From Bacillota bacterium (GTDB lineage Bacteria; Bacillota; Sulfobacillia; JAJZYS01; JAJYTV01), in NCBI GenBank assembly GCA_021793645.1, contig JAJYSJ010000004.1, positions 124,001 to 188,000 of the forward strand: a stretch of DNA of 64,000 bases. The letters are read 5' to 3'. Made by a program: the position numbers and the translations under genes. The notes beneath the pieces were generated by a model that saw only the letters and a program-made list of their open reading frames with translations, was not told where the DNA came from and did no database searches. This document shows positions 16,609-25,127 of the stretch, one piece after another. How positions within the stretch are numbered: the first letter of the stretch is position 1; the number at the start of each line of letters is the position of its first letter.

Positions 16609-17463
16609 TTGCTTCGTGCCATCTACCTGGCGGACAACCTTCCATTGCTCAAGTCGCTCGAAAGCGCCTCAGTGGATCTCATCTACGTCGACCCGCCGTT
16701 CAACACCGGCCGCGTGCAGCGGCACACGCGCCTCGTGACGCGGCGAGTGGAGAGCGGTGATCGGACGGGCTTTCAGGGGCATCGCTACGCAACAGAGCGG
16801 ATCGGAGAGCAGTCCTTCCCGGACAGCCACGACGACTACCTGGGATTCCTCAAACCACGGCTGCGCGAGGCGCATCGGGTACTGTCGGATACCGGCACCC
16901 TCTACTTCCACATCGATTACCGCGAGGTGCACTACTGCAAGGTGCTGCTGGACGAGATCTTCGGCCGCGCAAGCTTTCTCAACGAAGTGATCTGGGCGTA
17001 CGACTACGGAGCGCGCACCAGCCGCCGATGGCCACCCAAGCACGACAATATCCTCGTCTACGTCAAGAACCCGCAGCACTACACCTTCAATGCGGATGCC
17101 GTCGACCGCATCCCCTACATGGCGCCGGGTCTCGTGAGTCCCGAGAAGGCGGCGCGCGGCAAGCTGCCCACGGATACATGGTGGCACACGATCGTGCCAA
17201 CCAGCGGCAAGGAGCGCACCGGCTACCCGACCCAGAAGCCTCTTGGCATCCTGCGGCGCATCGTGCTTGCATCCTCGAACCCCGGCGACCTCGTGCTGGA
17301 TTTCTTCGCGGGCAGCGGTACCACGGGAGCCGCATGCCTCGAACTGGGGCGAAGCTTCATCCTCGTGGACCAGAGTCCGCAGGCGCTTGGGGTCATGGCG
17401 AAGCGGTTTGCCGAGGCCGAGGGCATCGCTTGGTACGGCTACGATCCGGCAGTCGCTCGTTGA
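16609..17463 (+). CDS. Orphan DNA methyltransferase, beta-class (N6-adenine or N4-cytosine)
   Basis: The 284-residue protein has the amino-methyltransferase motifs in beta-class order: motif IV DLIYVDPPFNTG (residues 23-34) first, then target recognition, then the AdoMet-binding motif I DFFAGSGTTGAA near residues 231-242. The DPPF catalytic loop fits exocyclic-amino methylation (N6-A or N4-C). TTG 16609 follows GGAGGCGACACC. No restriction endonuclease or specificity gene is adjacent, so it is either a solitary regulatory methylase or a remnant of a lost restriction system. Confidence 0.88.
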   Translation: MLRAIYLADNLPLLKSLESASVDLIYVDPPFNTGRVQRHTRLVTRRVESGDRTGFQGHRYATERIGEQSFPDSHDDYLGFLKPRLREAHRVLSDTGTLYFHIDYREVHYCKVLLDEIFGRASFLNEVIWAYDYGARTSRRWPPKHDNILVYVKNPQHYTFNADAVDRIPYMAPGLVSPEKAARGKLPTDTWWHTIVPTSGKERTGYPTQKPLGILRRIVLASSNPGDLVLDFFAGSGTTGAACLELGRSFILVDQSPQALGVMAKRFAEAEGIAWYGYDPAVAR

Positions 17464-17527
17464 GGGATCGGCACGCTACACGAAAGCGCGAGCGCTGCCA
17501 AGAAGCCGGGCTTAGGGGAGAGCCGCC

Positions 17528-18784
17528 TCAGGCGACTTTCTTCACCTTCCAAACCAGGATGGAACCCAACAGGAAAAGCACGAACGTGATTGCGAACATC
17601 AGCCGGTAGCCGGCACTGTACCCAAAGTGCGGAATCACCAGGGAAGCGATCGACAGTCCGAGGATCGCGGAGAGGATCTGCGGCACGGTCGTTGAGAGCC
17701 CCCAGATCCCCATGTCCTTCGCCGCCATCTTGCCCGGGAGGGTGTCGACGACCAGCGCGTAGTCGGTCGAAAGATACGTGCCGTATCCGATCCCGAAGAG
17801 CAGCGCGGCGACGAAGATGCCGCTGAGCGAGTGCATGAAGACGAAGAGCAGCGAACATGCGCCCATCAGGACGCCGGCGATCGATACCAGGATCTTGCGC
17901 TTGCCAAGTCGGTCGGAGATGTAGCCTGCGAGAAGTACGGAGAGCAGCGCCGTCACAGTGAGCATCGCAAGGATGAGGAAGATGTCCTGGTTTGGGTTCG
18001 CGATGTGCATGACGAAGCGCAGGTAGTAGCTTAGAAAATACTCCAGCACATAGAGCCCCATCATCACGAGAAACCGCGTGGCGAAGACCCACCAGAAGTC
18101 CCGGTACTCTCGCCCGACGATCCAGAAGCCGCGCAGGAAGGCGCCCAGCCGGAACGGCTCCACACCGGGCGGCGCGGGTTCCCGCACGAAGAAGAAGGTA
18201 ATGGCGACACCCAAGAGCAGCAGGACCGCGGTCGCAAACCAGTAGCCCATGCCGGCCAGAGCCAGTGCCAGTCCCGCACCGACGAGGACCGCAGCATTGT
18301 TCCAGATGCCCATGAAGCCCGATGCCAGCCCTCGCTGTTCCGGTGGAACGAGATCCGGAATGAGTCCTGCGTATGCGGAACCGGTCACGTTGTTGAAGAT
18401 CTGCACGCCGACGAACCCAATCACGAAGGCGGTGAAGTTCGTGGCGAAGCCCATGATGAGAAAGAAGATGACGTTCCCGATGACGCCGACGATCATCTGG
18501 GGACGACGGCGCCCCACGCGCGTTCGCCAGCGGTCGGAGATCGCGCCGAAGATCGGAGCGGCGAGCACCGCCGCTGCGTCGCCGATGAACTGCGCCATCG
18601 AAAGATGAGATGTGGAGGCTCCCATACCGACGAGAGAGATGACCTTCGCTGGCATGACGATCAGCAGGAGCCCGGTCCAAAGGACGTTGTTGGGAAACCA
18701 GTAGAAGGTGAGAGCGAGCTGGTTCCCGACGCTGAGGCGCCGTCTGCCTGGCCAGCCGAGGTAGGGACTGTCTTGTGAGATCAA
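17528..18784 (-). CDS. MFS transporter
   Basis: The 418-residue protein has about 12 membrane segments. Between segments 2 and 3 it has GAISDRWRTRVGRRRP, an MFS motif A variant with a long basic loop, and GYISDRLGKRK appears in the second half. The arrangement recalls GPH/sugar-type or Bacillus YxiO-like transporters, but the substrate is unknown. TTG 18784 is chosen because a GGGGGGAAGACG site precedes it; the upstream in-frame ATG has poorer context. It follows the glycosyltransferase gene in the same direction, separated by a hairpin. Confidence 0.75.
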   Translation of the reverse strand: MISQDSPYLGWPGRRRLSVGNQLALTFYWFPNNVLWTGLLLIVMPAKVISLVGMGASTSHLSMAQFIGDAAAVLAAPIFGAISDRWRTRVGRRRPQMIVGVIGNVIFFLIMGFATNFTAFVIGFVGVQIFNNVTGSAYAGLIPDLVPPEQRGLASGFMGIWNNAAVLVGAGLALALAGMGYWFATAVLLLLGVAITFFFVREPAPPGVEPFRLGAFLRGFWIVGREYRDFWWVFATRFLVMMGLYVLEYFLSYYLRFVMHIANPNQDIFLILAMLTVTALLSVLLAGYISDRLGKRKILVSIAGVLMGACSLLFVFMHSLSGIFVAALLFGIGYGTYLSTDYALVVDTLPGKMAAKDMGIWGLSTTVPQILSAILGLSIASLVIPHFGYSAGYRLMFAITFVLFLLGSILVWKVKKVA

Positions 18785-18867
18785 CGTCTTCCCCCCTGTC
18801 CATCTGGCAAGGGGAATTGGCCCCAGTGGCGCCAATCCCTGCACAGCGCGCCAAAGGGCCCCTAGGG

Positions 18868-18885
18868 AGGGCAGGGCCGCCCTGC
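18868..18885 (-). terminator. Short hairpin after the glycosyltransferase gene
   Basis: GGCAGGG and CCCTGCC pair around a CCG core immediately after the stop codon. No T-run, so only moderate support. Confidence 0.35.
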
Positions 18886-20349
18886 CTATGCACGCACTGC
18901 GTCTACATCGTCAGGAATGTCGCGCCAGATCGGGTGAGTCGGTGCATAGCGCTCCTTGAGCCCAGACCTGCCGATCTTCCCTTCTGCGAAGCCCACAAGG
19001 TCGAGCACGTAGGCGCGCGCCGATTCTGCGGCTTCGCTGCCGGCAGCCGCAACGGCCAAGGCGGCGCCTTGCGTGTCGCCAAGGCGTAGAAAGGCGACTG
19101 CCTTGGCGAGATAGTGGTCGGCTGGCAAATCGGGATGCTGTTCTTCTGCAATGGCGAACGCCTGCAGGGCGAGGTCATAGCGTGCCGCGCGAAAGAGTGC
19201 GGCGCCCACTGCCAAGGGATCCGGGGGACGCTCGGCGAGCAGTTCGTCGATGCCGCCGCCAGCGACGAGGATGCAATCTACGAGCGCCTGGACCGCTGGC
19301 ATAAAGGTGGGTGCGTCCAGCGTGGCGGAGCGCAGCAGGACGAGCGCTTCGTCGTAGCGCGCCTGACGGCACAGCAGATGTCCGAGCGCCGCCGCGGCGG
19401 CTGCGCCGCCGAACAGGGGATCGACGCCATCATAGGGTGGAGACTTGGCTGGCCCCAGGCGAAGACAGTGGCGTAGTGCAGCCTCCGCGCCGTCTGAGTC
19501 ACCTGCGGCATCCATGGTAATGCCTCGCAGGAAGTAGAGGTCGGTGTAGTCGGGGAAGCTCGGCAGGCCCTTTGAGATCACCTGGAGCGCTTCTTCGAAA
19601 CGCTCCAGGCGGTAGAGGTTCTGGGCCTCGACCTTATACAGACGACTCTGCCATGGCTGGGGATGGCCTGTGATCTCACGAGAACGCCGAAACTGCAAGA
19701 TGCCAGCCTCAGGATCCCCAGCAGCCGTATACTCGACGCCAAGATTGAACGCAGCGAAAGGGTCCAAAGGGTTTGCGGCCACTTCTGCACGTGCGAGTTC
19801 GAGGTTGCGTTGTCGCTTCCGCTTGCGCTCCACGACGTCAGGCGCGTAGCCAAGGTGTCGCAGGGAGAAGGGCGCCGTGACGATCCGCCTGCCCTTGGCG
19901 ACGGCCAGTAGGCTGGGCAGCACCTGCTCATGCAGGCGCCGCTCGAATCGGACGCCTGGCAGACGACGGAATACCCGCAGCGTACTGTGCAGGTCAATCC
20001 GCCCGTCACCGATCTCGTTGCGGATCGGCACTTCCATTCCAACGGCGGTTGTCTTCGCCAGGAGGCGGCGCAAGCGCTGGGGGTCGCCTTCGAACCGTTC
20101 GTCGGCATCCATCACGAGGACCCACCGGCCCTTTGCGGCGCTCAGTCCGACGTTTCGCGCGGCTGCAAAGTCGTTGTTCCATTGTGCGCAGAGAACGTGC
20201 GCGCCGAACCCCTCGGCGATTGCGACACTGCGGTCGCTGGAGCCCGTGTCGACAATGATGATCTCGTCGACGGCCTCCTGTGCAGAGGCCAAGCAGCCGG
20301 GCAGTTGCTCTTCCTCGTCCCGGACGATCATGACCAGCGAAAGAAGCAT
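18886..20349 (-). CDS. Family 2 glycosyltransferase with C-terminal TPR repeats
   Basis: Residues 1 to about 220 form a GT2 domain: LSLVMIVRDEEEQLPGCL at the start, EIIIVDTGSSDRS for nucleotide-sugar contact, then VLVMDADERF as the metal-binding DxD-type motif. The rest (to 487) is a series of TPR-like helices, for example NPLDPFAAFNLGVEYTAAG and FPDYTDLYFLRGITMDAAGD. Proteins of this build (SunS/TPR-glycosyltransferase type) glycosylate peptides or surface proteins in Firmicutes. ATG 20349 has GGGAGG upstream, inside a hairpin. It sits behind a secreted CAP-domain gene. Confidence 0.85.
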   Translation of the reverse strand: MLLSLVMIVRDEEEQLPGCLASAQEAVDEIIIVDTGSSDRSVAIAEGFGAHVLCAQWNNDFAAARNVGLSAAKGRWVLVMDADERFEGDPQRLRRLLAKTTAVGMEVPIRNEIGDGRIDLHSTLRVFRRLPGVRFERRLHEQVLPSLLAVAKGRRIVTAPFSLRHLGYAPDVVERKRKRQRNLELARAEVAANPLDPFAAFNLGVEYTAAGDPEAGILQFRRSREITGHPQPWQSRLYKVEAQNLYRLERFEEALQVISKGLPSFPDYTDLYFLRGITMDAAGDSDGAEAALRHCLRLGPAKSPPYDGVDPLFGGAAAAAALGHLLCRQARYDEALVLLRSATLDAPTFMPAVQALVDCILVAGGGIDELLAERPPDPLAVGAALFRAARYDLALQAFAIAEEQHPDLPADHYLAKAVAFLRLGDTQGAALAVAAAGSEAAESARAYVLDLVGFAEGKIGRSGLKERYAPTHPIWRDIPDDVDAVRA

Positions 20350-20356
20350 AGAGATG

Positions 20357-20391
20357 GCCTCCCGCCCATCGCTATGCGACGGGGGGAGGCC
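20357..20391 (-). promoter_or_regulatory. Hairpin embedding the SD of the glycosyltransferase gene
   Basis: GGCCTCCCGCCC pairs with GGGGGGAGGCC. On the minus strand the 3' arm contains the SD sequence GGGAGG of the downstream glycosyltransferase gene, while the 5' arm directly follows the CAP gene stop. It may act as terminator, as translational brake, or both. Confidence 0.45.
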
Positions 20392-20402
20392 GGGGTGCAA
20401 GG

Positions 20403-21281
20403 CTAGTAGCTCGGACCTGTGAACATTTCGTCGATCAGCACACCGTTGTAGACCGGAACGATCGCGATGCCGGTCTGCGTAAACGCTGTGTTGAGGATGT
20501 TCTGGCGGTGAAGGGGGCTGGCCATCAGCATCGCAAAGGCGCGGCTGACGCTTGCGGCCTCCGCAAGGTTTTCCGGCCCCATCGAGTAGGCGCGGAAGCC
20601 TGCCGCTTCCTCCTGGTCGATGGGCCAACCGAGGCGCGGCGAATAGTGGTCGAAGTAGTTATAGGTCACGAGGTCCTTCGCCTTCGCCTGCGCGAGAGAG
20701 TTGAGAACCGAGTTGTCGGTGAGGGGGCCCGCACCGTTCTGGGCCCGCGCCTGGTTCACCATGGCGAGGAACTGAGACACGAGGCTCGCCTCGTCCGAAG
20801 GCGGATTTCCGGTCAGGCCGGATGACGGTCCGACAACCGTGATCGGCGACGTCGTGGTTGAAGGTGGCGTCCCGCCGACCGCGTTCCAGTAGATGATCGG
20901 CGATGTGCCGTACGATCCACTTGCCTGGGTGCCGGTGGACGAGGACGCAGGCGTCGACGACGGTGTTGGCGTTTGGGGTGTGACCCAAACGATCGCGCTC
21001 GTCCCGCCGAAGTAGGACACGCTCCCTTCGGAAACAGCCCCACCCTGCGACTGCGGTGTTGTCCCGGTGTTGGACTGTCCGGTGGTGGACCCGGACGAAG
21101 GCGGAGTGGGAGGAGTGCTGGGCGGTGCGGACGGTGTGGTGTCGGTGTAGGGCTGCACAGTTGTGCCTACATACCCGAACATGCTGACGCTACCCGCTGA
21201 GAAGTACGCACTGGTCGGAACAGCTGGCAGCAGGAGCCCAGTCGCGAGGAGCGCAGATCCGATGAGTCGCATCCGGAACAA
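20403..21281 (-). CDS. Secreted CAP-domain (SCP/PR-1) protein
   Basis: The 292-residue precursor has a signal peptide (MRLIGSALLATGLLL then VPTSA), a long Ser/Thr/Pro-rich linker, and a C-terminal CAP domain from about residue 170. The domain has LVSQFLAMVNQARAQNG, YNYFDHYSP, GPENLAEA and SPLHRQNILN, the usual CAP blocks with both histidines. Bacillus homologues (YkwD-like) are spore or cell-surface proteins of unclear activity. TTG 21281 is favoured because GGAGGT lies seven bases upstream; ATG 21272 would be too far. It precedes the glycosyltransferase gene in the same direction. Confidence 0.85.
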   Translation of the reverse strand: MFRMRLIGSALLATGLLLPAVPTSAYFSAGSVSMFGYVGTTVQPYTDTTPSAPPSTPPTPPSSGSTTGQSNTGTTPQSQGGAVSEGSVSYFGGTSAIVWVTPQTPTPSSTPASSSTGTQASGSYGTSPIIYWNAVGGTPPSTTTSPITVVGPSSGLTGNPPSDEASLVSQFLAMVNQARAQNGAGPLTDNSVLNSLAQAKAKDLVTYNYFDHYSPRLGWPIDQEEAAGFRAYSMGPENLAEAASVSRAFAMLMASPLHRQNILNTAFTQTGIAIVPVYNGVLIDEMFTGPSY

Positions 21282-21376
21282 AACCCCACCTCCGTACACA
21301 GGCCACTGTACAGGCCGGCGGGGAGGGGGGCAACCGGCGAAAGCGCGTCGCAGCGGTGCTTTGGGGCATTCCTGCG

Positions 21377-22237
21377 TCAGGTGCGCCGCGCCAATGCCGA
21401 AACCGCCAACTTATTGCGTCGTGGGAGCGGTTCCTTTTCAACTGCCGGAGGATATGGCTCCAATGCTGCGGGATTTCCGTAGATGCGCGTCGGGAGGAAG
21501 TCATGGGCAAGAGCGGATCTTAGGTGCTCGAACGACCAGCGATCATGGCGCCAGACAGCCCACCTGCCGGTGCCGCACAATGCCACCGGTCCGCCCGGCC
21601 CGTTGCGCAAGGCGAGCGGGAGCGCGGGGTCGAGGAAGAGTGGGGCAAGCGCGACGAAGCGCAGCATGCCTCCATCACAGAGAACGTTCCACAGGTGCAG
21701 CCGGGTTGCACCGAACCTGGCCGGTTCACGCAGCGCCAGGAGCGCGGGCGAACCCTCGAGCAGCGCTCCCTCCGCCGCCGGGCCGCGGAAGAGTTCCAGC
21801 ACCCGGACGGCGCCCTCCTCCTCGTTCCAACCGATCAGCCAGGCCGCGTTTGCGAGCATGAGCAGCGCGAGGTGAGGCAGCGATCCGCCGCCGCCCAGCG
21901 CCGCGAGTCCCTGCGGACGCGCCGGCAGCGAAACGCTCGTGCAGGAGCGCTCGCCTTCGAGCAAAAGGCGCTGTCCCCCTTGAACCGCTGCGAGAAGATG
22001 GGGATCCGCCGAGAGTGCATCGATCGACTCCCACAGCCGCTGCGAGTGCCGCGTGCCGACCTGCCAGAGACAGCCGTCCGCACAAAGCGCGAGGAGGCGC
22101 TCACCCGGCCCAACGCCAAGCGCGAGCGCGGGCAGGTCTGACCGGGTGACGCGTCCGGCCGCGGCGACGCGGATTCCCTGCGCGTCGACGAGTGCGCTGA
22201 GACCGCGCGCGGGGAGAAAAACTTGGCGCACCGCCAC
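21377..22237 (-). CDS. Hypothetical protein, possibly beta-propeller-like
   Basis: The 286-residue product has no motif I recognise. It consists of alternating short hydrophobic strands and loops with repeated patterns such as LLALCADGCLWQVG and VALCGTGRWAVWRHDRW, spaced like blades of a propeller. It has no signal peptide. GTG 22237 follows AAGGGGTGA. It is divergent from the Cys-rich protein gene, with only 67 bases between, so the two may share regulation. Confidence 0.5.
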   Translation of the reverse strand: MAVRQVFLPARGLSALVDAQGIRVAAAGRVTRSDLPALALGVGPGERLLALCADGCLWQVGTRHSQRLWESIDALSADPHLLAAVQGGQRLLLEGERSCTSVSLPARPQGLAALGGGGSLPHLALLMLANAAWLIGWNEEEGAVRVLELFRGPAAEGALLEGSPALLALREPARFGATRLHLWNVLCDGGMLRFVALAPLFLDPALPLALRNGPGGPVALCGTGRWAVWRHDRWSFEHLRSALAHDFLPTRIYGNPAALEPYPPAVEKEPLPRRNKLAVSALARRT

Positions 22238-22304
22238 GTGACAATCACCCCTTCTGAGCGGTTGACATAGTAAAGACTGAACCATTCTAGAGGAGGTACA
22301 TGGG

Positions 22305-22892
22305 ATGTCGGTCGTACCGGGTTTGTGTCCAGGGGGTGTATGCCCGCCCTTCACCGAGATCGACTGTATCCACGTCGACAAGGTGTATGACTACTGTTTC
22401 GAAGCCGACACCATCCAGCCCCAGATCTGCGCGACTATCGAGTGCAGTGGCACGGTCACCAGCGCCACATGCACCGTGTCGACCGTCTCTTGCACGTGGC
22501 TGCAGAACCTACCGAGCGCTACCGCGGGGTTCGCCATCTCCACGTTCCTGATCAGTGGAACGGTTGACATGACATTGCAGTGCTCGGGTTCGACGAAGGA
22601 AAGCCACCAGCCGTTTAGCCTGACGAAGTCGATTCTGCTCTGCGCCCCGGACGGCACGACCCAGACCTGCGAAGTGCTGAGCGCGATCTGCACGCCGCCC
22701 ATTGTGGTGCCCGATGGAGACGGGAAGAAGCGCGTCTGCACGACGGTCGGAGTCTGTGCGACGTTCCAGTCCGAGGCTAACGTGAAGATCATGGTGCCGT
22801 CGTACGGGTTCTGCGCCCCGGCGCCATGCGAGGTCAGTCCGCTGATCCTGCCCTGCCCGCCATCCAGCCTGTTCCCACCGCAGTGCACGTAA
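22305..22892 (+). CDS. Cysteine-rich protein, candidate spore-surface component
   Basis: This 195-residue protein contains 18 cysteines, about one in eleven residues, spread over its whole length, and has no signal peptide. The segment CIHVDKVYDYC resembles the I-x-V-x-K-V-Y-D motif of spore coat and exosporium-associated proteins in spore-formers. Dense cysteines with no export signal fit a coat protein that is cross-linked in the mother cell (inference). ATG 22305 follows AGAGGAGGT. A TTGACA occurs at 22262-22267 but the -10 is poor, so a sporulation sigma factor may be used. A clear terminator follows. Confidence 0.65.
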   Translation: MSVVPGLCPGGVCPPFTEIDCIHVDKVYDYCFEADTIQPQICATIECSGTVTSATCTVSTVSCTWLQNLPSATAGFAISTFLISGTVDMTLQCSGSTKESHQPFSLTKSILLCAPDGTTQTCEVLSAICTPPIVVPDGDGKKRVCTTVGVCATFQSEANVKIMVPSYGFCAPAPCEVSPLILPCPPSSLFPPQCT

Positions 22893-22909
22893 GAAGCGCA
22901 CATAAGAAG

Positions 22910-22938
22910 GGAGCCCGGAACGCCGGGCTCCTTTCGTT
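22910..22938 (+). terminator. Intrinsic terminator of the Cys-rich protein gene
   Basis: GGAGCCCGG pairs with CCGGGCTCC around AACG and is followed by TTTCGTTT. Confidence 0.8.
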
Positions 22939-23194
22939 TGGTTCTAGGCAAGGAGATCCGCTGCGAGAGGGGCCCGACGAAACTCGGCCACGCCCGGTCA
23001 CTAGGATGGCTGCCGCAGAAGGAGGGAGGGAGCGCTCCAGAGATGTCGGGACGGAGCGCCCGCTCGTCTAGGGCGCACAGAGGCGACATGGAGGAGATCG
23101 GTGGGCGCTCCTCTGCTCCCGGCCTAGGCGGTGGCACCGGCATCGAACCGTGTTCTTCGGGTCACCTGCCGACGGCAGGTGCGAGTTTCTTCAT
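22939..23194. other. Intergenic region without a recognised gene
   Basis: The longest frame here lacks an SD and has unlikely composition. A perfect inverted repeat, CACCTGCCG-A-CGGCAGGTG at 23163-23181, lies just past the end of the minus-strand Glu/Pro-rich gene and may stop its transcript. Nothing else was identified. Confidence 0.4.
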
Positions 23195-23953
23195 TCAGGG
23201 GAACGTATTGAAGTTTGTCGGTTGGGCAGGCCAGTGCTGCAGTGCGGCCGGAGCGGCCGTCGCGGCAGGCACCAGGCGCAACGTGCCGTCTGCGCCAAAC
23301 TGTGGCAGGGATCCGACCGGAACGTTCGACGGAACCGCATCCTGCGGGTTGGGCCGGAACTGCACGCCTGACCGAAGGTGCGGCGGAAGCATCATGGCCG
23401 CCTGGGCAGCGGGGACTCGCATCGCGGTAGCATGGATAATGGGCACAGGCGCGGCCTGCGGCGGCTCCGGGGGGTGTGAGGGGAGTGTGGTTGCCACAAG
23501 AACATCCTCCTCATGCATGGTTGGTTCAGCAGCAGCCCCTGCTGCAGTCGGTCCGTCTGGGGGAGCGTCTGTCCATGCGGCCTCTACCGCAGCGGCGGGG
23601 TTAGGCTCCTCCGCTGCCGCGCTGCCGGGCATCTGAGCTTCAGCGACCGAGATCATGTCGTCGGACTCCTCCTCCGCCACAACAAAGGACGGCTCCACCT
23701 CGATTATTACGGAAGCGGGCTCCTCCTGCGCGACAGCGGGCTCCTCCAGCGCGACAGTGGGCTCCTCCTGCGCGACAGCGGAAGAGCGCTGGTCGGCTTC
23801 TCCCATGAGCGACGGCTCATAGGACGGTGCCGGCGCGTCCCAAGTGGACACGGGCGCAGAGGCAGTCACGCCTTGCCCTGTCGCGAGTTGTCGGGTCTCC
23901 TGTTCCAGCTTCGTCGACCACTGGCGCAATACGGCGGCAAGCCACAACCGCAT
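23195..23953 (-). CDS. Glu/Pro/Ala-rich low-complexity protein with heptapeptide repeats
   Basis: The 252-residue protein starts MRLWLAAVLRQWSTKLEQE and then becomes disordered-looking, rich in A, E, P and V. Residues around 60-80 contain three tandem seven-residue units of the type AVAQEEP. The C-terminal third is hydrophobic and Pro/Ala-rich (for example MMLPPHLRSGVQFRP). ATG 23953 follows AGGGGGGATCTC. No domain is recognised; such sequences occur in surface or spore-associated structural proteins. Codon use follows the genome, so it is probably translated. Confidence 0.55.
   Translation of the reverse strand: MRLWLAAVLRQWSTKLEQETRQLATGQGVTASAPVSTWDAPAPSYEPSLMGEADQRSSAVAQEEPTVALEEPAVAQEEPASVIIEVEPSFVVAEEESDDMISVAEAQMPGSAAAEEPNPAAAVEAAWTDAPPDGPTAAGAAAEPTMHEEDVLVATTLPSHPPEPPQAAPVPIIHATAMRVPAAQAAMMLPPHLRSGVQFRPNPQDAVPSNVPVGSLPQFGADGTLRLVPAATAAPAALQHWPAQPTNFNTFP
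23717..23779 (-). repeat. Three tandem 21-bp coding repeats
   Basis: Three 21-bp units of the form GGGCTCCTCC-x-GCGCGACAGC lie head to tail at 23717, 23738 and 23759. They encode the repeated AVAQEEP/TVALEEP heptapeptide of the surrounding gene. Such in-frame repeats can change copy number by slippage. Confidence 0.75.
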
Positions 23954-24099
23954 GAGATCCCCCCTGAAGCCCACAAGGTATCTTCATGCTATGTCGACCT
24001 GCAACTAAGGTTCCTACTAGTACTTGACACAAACGCGGGGCTGCCCGCCGGGCGGCTTACGCCACCTCTTTGCGACAGCCCCTAGTGACGCGTGATGGT

Positions 24100-24981
24100 T
24101 CAGTACGATGCAAGACGTAGGATCAGGATGTCCTCGACGCGCTCGCCGCCGGATCCGAGATACAGTAGGACGGCGGAGGGATCCTTCTGCGGTGGCGCCG
24201 TCGTATGCATGTGCACGCGCTGGCTGCCTTGTAGGTGCAGCTGCTGCAGCGCGGTGAGCAGCAGGTGGCGGCCTATGCCCTGGCCGCGATCAGCGGGGCG
24301 AACAAGCACCCCGAACGTAGAGAAGTCACCAGGCACGGTTTCGGGGTTCCCGTAACTCGTGAAGCCCATCAGCACTCCTTGCGCGCTGCGTGCCGCGTAG
24401 AAGCGCTCGCCGCGCGGCGATTCGAAGAGACGCGCGAAATTCCGCCGCGCCGCGACGTCGCCGCCCCAGCGCTCGAACAGCCAATCCCACGTACCGCGGT
24501 ACGCCTCGACGGCCAGCCGGGCGTACTCGTCGGGGTCTGGAACCTCTTCCATGACGCGCACTCCGTCAGGCGGTTCGCCTGGCGCTGGCGAGGGTAACTG
24601 CCAAACGATGTGAACCACGCGACGATAGCCATCGAGGCCGAGTTCCGCCAGTGGAGCGATCAGCGGTGCATCGGACGGCGTCGCCGCCTCCACCGTATGG
24701 GCGCCGCGTCCCTGCGCTATGCGAATGAGTTCCGACGCGAGCGGCCGCACTGCGTTCGGATCCCCGCACAGGTCGGTGAGCAGGGCGTGGCCGGACAGGC
24801 TCGAGTAGCAGAGCCTCATCGCTGCTTCGATCGTGCCGCCGCGCTCGGCAAGCCAGGTTTCCGACGAAGGATAAACAAAGAGATCGGCTTCGGTCAGTTT
24901 GCGCGGAGGGTCGAGGATGACGCCGAACGCCGCGAGCGCATCGTTGTCGGTTGGCTGCGCGGGGCGCAGGACGTATGGCAA
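24100..24981 (-). CDS. GNAT-family N-acetyltransferase
   Basis: The 293-residue protein ends with a typical GNAT domain: STFGVLVRPADRGQGIGRHLLLTAL holds the acetyl-CoA loop R/Q-x-x-G-x-G/A, followed by VHMHTTAPPQKDPSAVLLYLGSGG. The N-terminal half looks like a degenerate second GNAT fold, as in other two-domain members. Substrate unknown. TTG 24981 is preceded by AAGGAGG, which rules out longer forms. It is divergent from the deacetylase-GH4-kinase operon. Confidence 0.8.
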   Translation of the reverse strand: MPYVLRPAQPTDNDALAAFGVILDPPRKLTEADLFVYPSSETWLAERGGTIEAAMRLCYSSLSGHALLTDLCGDPNAVRPLASELIRIAQGRGAHTVEAATPSDAPLIAPLAELGLDGYRRVVHIVWQLPSPAPGEPPDGVRVMEEVPDPDEYARLAVEAYRGTWDWLFERWGGDVAARRNFARLFESPRGERFYAARSAQGVLMGFTSYGNPETVPGDFSTFGVLVRPADRGQGIGRHLLLTALQQLHLQGSQRVHMHTTAPPQKDPSAVLLYLGSGGERVEDILILRLASY

Positions 24982-25127
24982 GAACGAACCTCCTTCTGGC
25001 CGGGTAGAGGGTAAGTTCGCCGTCGGCGCCGCGGCTCCTTGGAGCAGGCCCGAATGGAAGTCGTATGCCGCAGGAACCACTCGTGCACTGTCGAAGGCGA
25101 TGAGCGGAATCGCATGGAGGAATGCAC

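Noticed and set aside
23130-23160. T-arm-like sequence GGTTCGATGCC on the minus strand as a tRNA
   Set aside because: The stem does not close and no acceptor or anticodon arm can be folded around it.
23120-23185. GGTGGCACCGG followed by a perfect hairpin, resembling a T-box end
   Set aside because: No stem I or complete T-box sequence upstream, the consensus is broken (CCGG instead of CCGCG), and there is no plus-strand gene downstream.
22938-23636. Plus-strand frame of 232 codons
   Set aside because: No SD, Gly/Ala/Ser-rich shadow of the minus-strand Glu/Pro-rich gene.
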